Positions 1 through 6,380 of a stretch of DNA of 8,109 nucleotides are shown one piece after another (position 1 is the stretch's first letter; every line of letters starts with the position of its first letter). This DNA comes from Aquisalimonas sp. (lineage in GTDB: Bacteria > Pseudomonadota > Gammaproteobacteria > Nitrococcales > Aquisalimonadaceae), in contig SKYZ01000070.1 of the NCBI GenBank assembly GCA_007127625.1, positions 1 through 8,109 of the forward strand, given 5' to 3'. The notes under the pieces were generated by a model. That model was not told the DNA's origin and did not search any database. It worked only from the letters and a program-made list of their open reading frames with translations. The position numbers and the translations under genes are program-made.

Positions 1-203
1 AACTGTTGGTGTTTGCCGACGACCAGGTGATCTTCACGCCAAGGGCCGGGCTGACGGTCCTGCCGGTGCCGGCCGTGGACGAGTTCGTGGCACCGCTGGT
101 CTTTACCATCCCGCTGCAGCTGTTGGCCTACCACGTGGCCGTACTCAAGGGCACCGACGTGGACAAACCGCGCAACCTCGCCAAGTCGGTGACGGTCGAG
201 TAA
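1..203 (+). CDS. glmS: Glutamine--fructose-6-phosphate aminotransferase (isomerizing), C-terminal end only
   Basis: This is the 3' end of a gene that begins before the window; the reading frame runs from base 3 and stops at TAA (201-203), giving 66 visible residues. GlmS makes glucosamine-6-phosphate from fructose-6-phosphate and glutamine, the first step toward UDP-GlcNAc for peptidoglycan and LPS. The visible part is the end of the second SIS (sugar isomerase) domain plus the conserved C-terminal tail. [20 protein letters not shown] and the terminal LAKSVTVE closely match the end of E. coli GlmS. The lysine at 183-185 corresponds to E. coli Lys603, which contacts the sugar in the isomerase site, and the tail helps close the ammonia channel. 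The gene converges on the next one, with only 28 bp between their stops and no clear hairpin plus T-tract terminator there. Identification is very secure; the amidotransferase half lies outside the window. Confidence 0.95.
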   Translation, partial: LLVFADDQVIFTPRAGLTVLPVPAVDEFVAPLVFTIPLQLLAYHVAVLKGTDVDKPRNLAKSVTVE

Positions 204-231
204 GGGCCACCGGCCGGACCCGTCCCGCTGT

Positions 232-1218
232 TCAGCCGCCCCAGGCTGCTACCACAACGCGCCCGGCCTTGTGTGACTCCTCCAGCCCCCCGGCAGCGCT
301 GTCCAGGACCCTGGCGGGGGCCGGCCCGGCGGCGGCTGCCTGCTGGTCGAGGCTGCAAAGCGTCACCCCGACGCCCGCGCTGACAAAGCCATCCCGGGTG
401 CGGTAGGCCCGCAGGTTCAGGGCCTGGTGGAGCCTGCGAAACGTGGTCGGGTGGCAACTGTCACCGCGGTCGTGGCGCATGAGGACGGCGAAGGTCGTCC
501 CGTCCAGGGTGCCGATGCGGTCCAGCGGACGTGTGCCGCGGCGCAGGCGTTGCGCCATGGTTGCCAGAATCTCGCCAACGGCGGCGTCACCGTGCTTTTC
601 CCGCATTGCCCTGGCCTCGGCGAGCCGGACCAGGGCAACACAGATACTGCCGCCCCGGGCGTCGGTGTGACGCAGCAGCCTGTCCAGCTCGGCCTCGACA
701 AACTCCCGATTCCCCAGGCCCGTGGCAGCGTCGAAATTCTCCGGCGAGCCCGCTTGGCGGGTCAGGATCTGTAGCTGCCGTTTCGCCGTCAGCAGCTCGT
801 TCTGCAGTTGGGAGATGCGCCCGGCGGCATGGACGCGGGCGAGAAGCTCCTGGTTGTCCGGCGACTTGTTGATGAAGTCGTCCACTCCGCCGTCGAAGGC
901 CTCAGTGAGCGATTTCAGCCCTTCCTTGGCCGTCAGCAGGATGACATAGGTGTAGTGATCGGTTTCCTCGTCGAGATGGCGCACCTGGCGCGTCAGGGTC
1001 AGCCCGTCCATCTCCGGCATCAGCCAGTCGGCCACCAGAATGCCCGCCGGGCGTTGCCGCAGCATGGCCAGCGCTTCTTCCGCCGAACCGGCAACCCGTA
1101 GATCCGTGAAGCCCGTGCTGTGCAGCACCCGCCGCAGCATTTCAAGCGTGAACCGGGCGTCATCAACGATGACGACCGGGATGCTGCGATCGCTCCCGGC
1201 GGCTTGAACCGATGACAT
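232..1218 (-). CDS. Response regulator: receiver domain plus degenerate GGDEF domain (probable non-catalytic c-di-GMP protein)
   Basis: A 328-residue cytoplasmic protein. Residues ~13-132 form a receiver domain with the acidic pair D19/D20, phosphoacceptor D64 (in ADWLMPEMDG), T96 and K118, so phosphorylation by a partner kinase is expected. A helical, probably coiled-coil linker (~133-155) leads to a GGDEF-type domain (~160-326), recognised from DAATGLGNRE at 163-172 and SHKAGR at 315-320. The active site is lost: GGDEF is DGTTF (239-243), and ungapped comparison with typical cyclases puts R198, R204 and G215 where metal or GTP ligands normally sit. R230-P-L-D233 lies exactly five residues before DGTTF, the spacing of the inhibitory c-di-GMP site (RxxD) in PleD-type enzymes. 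Known relatives in design, such as Caulobacter PopA, bind c-di-GMP without making it; that function is inference here. The start is ATG at 1218, with AAGGGA 7 nt upstream. The gene is divergent from oxyR and convergent with glmS; no kinase gene is visible. Confidence 0.85.
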   Translation of the reverse strand: MSSVQAAGSDRSIPVVIVDDARFTLEMLRRVLHSTGFTDLRVAGSAEEALAMLRQRPAGILVADWLMPEMDGLTLTRQVRHLDEETDHYTYVILLTAKEGLKSLTEAFDGGVDDFINKSPDNQELLARVHAAGRISQLQNELLTAKRQLQILTRQAGSPENFDAATGLGNREFVEAELDRLLRHTDARGGSICVALVRLAEARAMREKHGDAAVGEILATMAQRLRRGTRPLDRIGTLDGTTFAVLMRHDRGDSCHPTTFRRLHQALNLRAYRTRDGFVSAGVGVTLCSLDQQAAAAGPAPARVLDSAAGGLEESHKAGRVVVAAWGG

Positions 1219-1225
1219 GGCGAGA

Positions 1226-1231
1226 TCCCTT
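1226..1231 (-). promoter_or_regulatory. Ribosome binding site of the response regulator gene
   Basis: Read on the minus strand, AAGGGA lies 7 nt before the ATG at 1218. This supports that start over an internal one. Confidence 0.6.
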
Positions 1232-1262
1232 TCCCGTTGTTATCGCATGCGCCAATGCACGT

Positions 1263-1291
1263 ATCATACGGGTCCACGCTGTCACTGTGGA
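1263..1291 (-). promoter_or_regulatory. Predicted sigma-70 promoter for the response regulator gene
   Basis: On the minus strand, a -35-like TCCACA (1286-1291, 4 of 6 consensus bases) is separated by 17 bp from a -10-like TATGAT (1263-1268, 5 of 6 bases). Transcription would start near 1256, giving a leader of roughly 35-40 nt that contains the AAGGGA ribosome binding site. The promoter sits inside the 79-bp divergent gap with oxyR, so a regulator bound there could act on both genes. It is predicted from pattern only. Confidence 0.45.
1273..1291. repeat. Short inverted repeat just upstream of oxyR
   Basis: TCCAC (1273-1277) and GTGGA (1287-1291) are perfect reverse complements separated by 9 bp. 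The right arm contains the weak GGA ribosome-binding sequence of oxyR (6 nt before its ATG) and overlaps the -35 element predicted for the divergent gene. It could be an operator half-site pair or an mRNA hairpin. A five-base arm also arises easily by chance, and it does not match the ATAG-N7-CTAT consensus of OxyR sites. Confidence 0.25.
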
Positions 1292-1297
1292 ACTCCG

Positions 1298-2227
1298 ATG
1301 AATCTGCGCGATCTCCGCTACCTGGTCGCAGTGGCTGAGCACCGTCACTTCGGTCGTGCCGCCGAGGCCTGCTTCGTCAGCCAGCCCACGCTGAGCGCGC
1401 AGCTCAAGAAGCTGGAGGCGTTCCTGGGCGCGCAGCTGGTGGAGCGTTCCAGCAGGCAGGTCATGCTGACGCCCATCGGCGAGGAAGTCGCCCGGCGTGC
1501 ACGGCTGATTCTCAATACCGCCGACGACATCGTGGAAGTCGCCCGGGCCGCGCACGACCCGCTGGCCGGTGACCTGCGCCTGGGGGTCATCCCCACCGTC
1601 GCGCCGTCGCTGTTGCCCCACCTCTTTCCCGCCCTGGCCCGGGAGCTGCCGCAGTTGCGGCCCCTGCTCCACGAGGAGCCAACGGGTCGCTGCCTGGAGA
1701 AACTTCGTCAGGGTGCCCTGGACGCAGCCATCATCGCGGTACCCGTGGAGGGAAGCGACGCCTTTCCGCAGCTCCCTCTGTACGACGAGCCTTTCCTGCT
1801 GGCCGCACCGGAGGATCACCCGCTGGCGGAGCGGTCGCGACTCAGCCTCGATGACCTGGTGGACACGCGCATGTTGCTGCTGGACGAAGGCCACTGCCTG
1901 CGGGACCAGGCGTTGAGCCTGTGCCACGCGGTGGGCGCCGTGGAAGCCAAGGAGTTCCGTGCGACCAGCCTCGAGACCCTGCGGCAGATGGCCGCCACCG
2001 GTGCCGGCCCGACCCTGCTGCCGGAGCTTGCCACCGGTGCCACCGGCAATGGTGGTCTGGCACTGCGGCGCTTCCTGGATCCCCAACCCCGCCGCCGCAT
2101 CGCTGCCCTGTGGCGTAAGGGATCGGCACGGGAGCCGGCGGTGCGGGCGCTGGTGCGTGTCGTCCGCGGCCTCGAACCGGTGGTTCGGCTGGCCGCGTCG
2201 CTGGAGCATGCCCCGGCCGACGCCTGA
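1298..2227 (+). CDS. oxyR: Hydrogen peroxide-inducible transcriptional regulator OxyR
   Basis: A 309-residue LysR-type regulator, close to the 305 residues of E. coli OxyR. The N-terminal winged helix-turn-helix (~1-60) carries FGRAAEACFVSQPTLSAQLKKLE-type residues at 18-40. The effector domain (~91-300) starts with LRLGVIPTV, where T100 belongs to the peroxide pocket. The decisive motif is GHCLRDQ followed by a second cysteine. C200 and C209 correspond to the redox pair C199/C208, with H199 and R202 also conserved, and RATSLETLR follows at 221-229. In the known family, H2O2 drives a C199-C208 disulfide that turns the protein into an activator of catalase, peroxidase and iron-storage genes. 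The start at 1298 matches the E. coli N-terminus (MNLRDLRYLV) and has a weak GGA 6 nt upstream; the open frame continues to 1217 but without homology. The gene is divergent from the response regulator and followed 19 bp later by uvrD, so co-transcription is plausible. Confidence 0.95.
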   Translation: MNLRDLRYLVAVAEHRHFGRAAEACFVSQPTLSAQLKKLEAFLGAQLVERSSRQVMLTPIGEEVARRARLILNTADDIVEVARAAHDPLAGDLRLGVIPTVAPSLLPHLFPALARELPQLRPLLHEEPTGRCLEKLRQGALDAAIIAVPVEGSDAFPQLPLYDEPFLLAAPEDHPLAERSRLSLDDLVDTRMLLLDEGHCLRDQALSLCHAVGAVEAKEFRATSLETLRQMAATGAGPTLLPELATGATGNGGLALRRFLDPQPRRRIAALWRKGSAREPAVRALVRVVRGLEPVVRLAASLEHAPADA

Positions 2228-2229
2228 GT

Positions 2230-2238
2230 TGCTACACT
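2230..2238 (+). promoter_or_regulatory. Possible extended -10 promoter for uvrD
   Basis: TGCTACACT fits an extended -10 (TGn followed by TACACT, 4 of 6 consensus bases). It ends only 8 bp before the uvrD ATG at 2247. A transcript from it would start about 1-3 nt before the ATG, making it nearly leaderless. No good -35 lies 16-18 bp upstream. The short gap also has no Shine-Dalgarno sequence, which fits either a near-leaderless mRNA or coupling to translation of oxyR. Confidence 0.3.
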
Positions 2239-2246
2239 GCGCTCCC

Positions 2247-4421
<2,175 letters not shown>

Positions 4422-4435
4422 GCGGGGGTGTTTGC

Positions 4436-4459
4436 GGTGCATCAAGATGCACCCTACGG
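4436..4459. repeat. REP-like palindrome with CTACGG tail
   Basis: GGTGCATC (4436-4443) and GATGCACC (4446-4453) form a perfect 8-bp stem around AA, followed directly by CTACGG. The arms match the palindrome at 4496-4511 in seven of eight bases (GTGCATC/GATGCAC). The tail matches the CTACAG that follows the palindrome at 4623-4642. A short perfect palindrome with a conserved CTAC tail is the general form of REP elements mobilised by RAYT transposases. No RAYT gene lies in this window, so family membership is inferred. Confidence 0.5.
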
Positions 4460-4484
4460 GCAGTAGCTCCATTCAGGGCAGCGG

Positions 4485-4499
4485 GCACGCGTAGCGTGC
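4485..4499. repeat. Hairpin overlapping the next palindrome
   Basis: GCACGC (4485-4490) and GCGTGC (4494-4499) pair around GTA. The right arm shares bases 4496-4499 with the hairpin at 4496-4511, so the two structures cannot form together in one RNA. Confidence 0.35.
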
Positions 4500-4515
4500 A
4501 TCTCGATGCACTTTT
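4496..4515 (+). terminator. Candidate rho-independent terminator after uvrD (also a REP-like palindrome)
   Basis: GTGCATC (4496-4502) and GATGCAC (4505-4511) form a perfect 7-bp stem with a two-base TC gap, followed by TTTT (4512-4515). It lies 75 bp after the uvrD stop, so it could end uvrD transcription. The T-tract is short, and the loop is so tight that the real stem would be shorter by a pair. The arms repeat those of the palindrome at 4436-4453, so it may equally be a repeat element that happens to be followed by T residues. Confidence 0.4.
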
Positions 4516-4622
4516 CAACGGTCGCGGCTCGCGCCGCTCGTACGGATAATCATGTGGGCGCTGACCGTCAGGTCCACCATTGCGCGCTTTGATCGGCCAC
4601 CTTGGCTTGAAGGTCGGGGGAA

Positions 4623-4648
4623 GGCAGACCTGAAGGTCTGCCCTACAG
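4623..4648. repeat. REP-like palindrome with CTACAG tail
   Basis: GGCAGACCT (4623-4631) and AGGTCTGCC (4634-4642) form a perfect 9-bp stem around GA, followed by CTACAG (4643-4648). Its arm sequence differs from the GTGCATC palindromes but the layout and tail are alike. The end of the unit, GCCCTACAG (4640-4648), recurs exactly at 4679-4687, where it contains the LOG gene stop codon. The word TGAAGGTC also occurs just upstream at 4608-4615 and inside the palindrome at 4631-4638. It may also act as a transcript-end hairpin for the LOG gene, but there is no T-tract on that side. Confidence 0.45.
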
Positions 4649-4678
4649 CTCCTTGCTCGGCTCGCGTGCCGTGGATCC

Positions 4679-4691
4679 GCCCTACAGATCC
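4679..4691. repeat. Partial repeat unit overlapping the LOG gene stop codon
   Basis: GCCCTACAGATCC matches GCCCTACAGCTCC at 4640-4652 in 12 of 13 bases. Read on the minus strand it supplies the TAG stop and last codons (LDL) of the LOG protein. It looks like one side of a REP-type unit reaching into the gene end. Confidence 0.4.
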
Positions 4692-5401
4692 AGCAGGATC
4701 TCCCGTTCCCGCGCCGAGGGCTCGAAACCGCGGTGTTCGTAGTGATCGAAGATGGCCGTCACCACGTCCTTGGGGTCCTCCACCACGTGGAAGAGGTCCA
4801 TGTCCTCGGGATTGATGGTGCCCTCCGCCACCAGGGTGTCCTGGAACCAGTCGATGAGTCCGCGCCAGAACGGGCCGTGCACCAGGATGATCGGGATGCG
4901 GCGGGTCTTGCCCGTCTGCACCAGCGTGAGGATCTCCGCCAGTTCATCCAGGGTGCCGAAACCGCCGGGCAGCACCACGTAGGCCGATGCGTATTTCACG
5001 AACATCACCTTGCGCGAGAAGAAGTGGCGGAAGTTCAGGCTGATGTCCTGGTACGGGTTGCCACCCTGCTCCATGGGCAGCTGGATGTTGAGCCCGATGC
5101 TGGGCGCCTTGCCCTGGTAGGCGCCCTTGTTGGCTGCCTCCATGATCCCGGGGCCGCCACCGCTGACCACCGAGAAGCCCGCGTCGGAGAGCTGCCGCGA
5201 GGTCTCCTCGGCGAGGGCGTACCAGGGGTGGTCCACGGGGGTGCGGGCCGAGCCGAACACGCTCACCGAGGGCTTGATCTGCGCCAGACGCTCGAAGCCC
5301 TCCACGAATTCCGCCATGACCTGGAAGATCTTCCAGGACTCGCGGGTCATGAGGGAATCGTTGATGGGGGCGCGGCCGGCGAACTTGTCGGGTGTGGTCA
5401 T
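4682..5401 (-). CDS. LOG-family (TIGR00730) Rossmann-fold protein, probable nucleotide 5'-monophosphate phosphoribohydrolase
   Basis: A 239-residue cytoplasmic protein of the LOG / 'lysine decarboxylase-like' family. Characterised members hydrolyse the N-glycosidic bond of nucleoside or cytokinin riboside 5'-monophosphates to release base and ribose-5-phosphate; older databases mislabel them lysine decarboxylases. Both signature motifs are present: GGGPGIMEAANKGA (81-94) and PGGFGTLDE (145-153). FFSRK at 127-131 contains R130, a probable catalytic arginine paired with E153. An N-terminal helical extension (~15-45) precedes the Rossmann core (~45-220), fitting the longer bacterial LOG subgroup rather than the ~190-residue minimal form. 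The protein is far shorter than E. coli PpnN (454 residues), so that name is not used. The start is ATG at 5401, with only a weak GGA upstream; M18 is a less likely alternative. The TAG stop (4682-4684) lies within a repeated GCCCTACAG word. The gene is divergent from the outer-membrane gene and convergent with uvrD. The true substrate is unknown. Confidence 0.88.
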   Translation of the reverse strand: MTTPDKFAGRAPINDSLMTRESWKIFQVMAEFVEGFERLAQIKPSVSVFGSARTPVDHPWYALAEETSRQLSDAGFSVVSGGGPGIMEAANKGAYQGKAPSIGLNIQLPMEQGGNPYQDISLNFRHFFSRKVMFVKYASAYVVLPGGFGTLDELAEILTLVQTGKTRRIPIILVHGPFWRGLIDWFQDTLVAEGTINPEDMDLFHVVEDPKDVVTAIFDHYEHRGFEPSAREREILLDL

Positions 5402-5441
5402 AGAGTCCGTATCATTGATGGCGTGGGCCGGCGCTCACCGA

Positions 5442-5458
5442 GGCCTGGGTCGCAGGCC
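5442..5458. repeat. Hairpin in the LOG / outer-membrane divergent gap
   Basis: GGCCTG (5442-5447) and CAGGCC (5453-5458) pair around GGTCG. The hairpin lies 41 bp upstream of the LOG start, so it could fall in that gene's 5' leader or be an operator. GC-rich sequence makes short hairpins common by chance. Confidence 0.3.
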
Positions 5459-5483
5459 GGCGTGGCGTCGTGCCGGAACTGTT

Positions 5484-5500
5484 CCGTGCGCGATGCACGG
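5484..5500. repeat. Hairpin sharing CGATGCAC with the downstream palindromes
   Basis: CCGTGC (5484-5489) and GCACGG (5495-5500) pair around GCGAT. The word CGATGCAC (5491-5498) also occurs at 4504-4511 on the other side of the LOG gene, and AGATGCAC occurs at 4445-4452. The hairpin may be a decayed copy of the same palindromic family. No convincing -35/-10 pair was found in this 181-bp gap for either flanking gene. Confidence 0.35.
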
Positions 5501-5573
5501 TACGGCGATCGCTCCATTATGTACCATGACCGACCACGAAGGCAGCCAGTGTCATGTCACACAAAGAGAACCC

Positions 5574-5578
5574 GGAGG
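5574..5578 (+). promoter_or_regulatory. Ribosome binding site of the outer-membrane protein gene
   Basis: GGAGG lies 4 nt before the ATG at 5583. It is a strong Shine-Dalgarno core at slightly tight spacing. It sets this start, because the same frame is open back to 5127 across the LOG gene. Confidence 0.7.
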
Positions 5579-5582
5579 CACC

Positions 5583-6347
5583 ATGCGCATTCATCGCACT
5601 CTCATCCCGGCCGTCGCGCTTGCCCTACTGCCCCTGTCCGGCGCCCACGCCGGGCTCACCGGCGTCAGCGTCGGGGCCGGGCTGTGGAGCCAGGACCCGC
5701 GCGGCCACATCCAGAGCAACGGCGACCGTGCCGACGTCGAAGACGATCTGCAGATCGGTTCCGAGACCGGCTATTTCGTCTGGGCGGACCTGCGCCATCC
5801 CGTGCCGATCCTGCCCCGCCTCAAACTGCAGTACACGCCGGTCAGCCTGACCGGCAGTGGCAGCGTGAATAACACGTTCGAGTTCCGTGGCGTCGAGTTC
5901 GCGGTCGAGGAGGACGTGGACTCCGAAATCGACCTGGACCAGACCGATATCGTGCTCTACTGGACCCCCTGGTCGCTGATGTTCGACCTGGACGTGGGTC
6001 TGAACATCAAGTACATCGATGGTTTCGTCGAGGTCGAGAGCCAGGACAGTGGTGAGCGCGAGCAGGTTTCCTTCTCCGGCCCCCTGCCCCTGGCCTACGC
6101 CCGCACCGAGTTCCGCCTGCCGGGCACCGGCTTCTTCGGCGGCGGCGAAGGCAGCTTCCTGGGCTATGACGGCCACCGCATCGTGGACCTGACTCTGCGC
6201 GGCGGCTACCGTACCACCTACGGCGTCGCGTCTCTCGCCGTTGAAGGGGGCTGGAAGTACCAGAACATCCGCCTGGACGACTTCGACGACATGGACGCCG
6301 ACATCACCGTGGAAGGGCCGTACATCGGCGCCTCCGTGCGCTTCTGA
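5583..6347 (+). CDS. Predicted outer-membrane beta-barrel protein, TIGR04219-like
   Basis: A 254-residue precursor. Residues 1-23 form a signal peptide: basic start (MRIHR), hydrophobic core (LIPAVALALLPLSG) and AHA before the expected cut at 23/24. The mature part has alternating polar/hydrophobic stretches typical of beta strands, no long hydrophobic helix, and ends in aromatic F (GASVRF), the usual barrel-assembly signal for BamA. The opening VGAGLWSQDPRG, then VEDDL, HPVPILPRLKLQY and a later LDVGLNIKYIDG, resemble the TIGR04219 family of outer-membrane proteins, whose function is not known to me. The family call is from memory of the pattern and is less secure than the location. The mature protein is rich in Asp and Glu, fitting but not proving a salt-adapted host. 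The start is fixed by GGAGG and the signal peptide. polA begins 33 bp downstream on the same strand with no terminator between, so read-through is likely. Confidence 0.75.
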   Translation: MRIHRTLIPAVALALLPLSGAHAGLTGVSVGAGLWSQDPRGHIQSNGDRADVEDDLQIGSETGYFVWADLRHPVPILPRLKLQYTPVSLTGSGSVNNTFEFRGVEFAVEEDVDSEIDLDQTDIVLYWTPWSLMFDLDVGLNIKYIDGFVEVESQDSGEREQVSFSGPLPLAYARTEFRLPGTGFFGGGEGSFLGYDGHRIVDLTLRGGYRTTYGVASLAVEGGWKYQNIRLDDFDDMDADITVEGPYIGASVRF

Positions 6348-6364
6348 CCGGACGCCGCTGCTGC

Positions 6365-6370
6365 GAGGAT
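6365..6370 (+). promoter_or_regulatory. Ribosome binding site of polA
   Basis: GAGGAT lies 10 nt before the polA ATG at 6381. The GAGG core is 12 nt away, longer than ideal. The start is nevertheless supported by the conserved N-terminus (ILVDGSSYLYRAFHALP). Confidence 0.5.
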
Positions 6371-6380
6371 AGCACCGCCC

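Larger units (their letters stand above)
4422..4681. other. Convergent intergenic gap with a cluster of palindromes
   Basis: 260 bp separate the stops of uvrD and the LOG gene. I see no credible coding sequence. The gap instead holds at least four short hairpins: 4436-4453, 4485-4511 (two overlapping alternatives), 4524-4537 (GCGGC/GCCGC around TCGC) and 4623-4642. It also contains repeated GATGCAC and GCCCTACAG words. The 87-codon open frame at 4552-4815 runs through these palindromes into the opposite gene and is treated as spurious. Confidence 0.7.

Noticed and set aside
204..231. A bidirectional terminator between glmS and the response regulator gene
   Set aside because: Only a 4-bp GGCC/GGCC stem (205-215) is visible and there is no T-tract on either strand.
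232..1218. Calling the response regulator an active diguanylate cyclase
   Set aside because: The GGDEF signature is DGTTF and other catalytic positions are also replaced, so synthesis of c-di-GMP is not expected.
1217..1297. N-terminal extension of oxyR from the ATG at 1217
   Set aside because: The extra 27 residues have no similarity to OxyR and would cover the divergent promoter region. MNLRDLRYLV from 1298 matches the E. coli N-terminus.
1959..2246. N-terminal extension of uvrD
   Set aside because: It overlaps the coding sequence of oxyR in another frame. MDVSDILDPLN from 2247 matches the known UvrD start.
4422..4691. A CRISPR array
   Set aside because: The repeats are few, short, palindromic and unevenly spaced, with no uniform spacers and no cas genes.
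5127..5582. N-terminal extension of the outer-membrane gene
   Set aside because: It runs antisense through the LOG gene. The GGAGG site and signal peptide fix the start at 5583.
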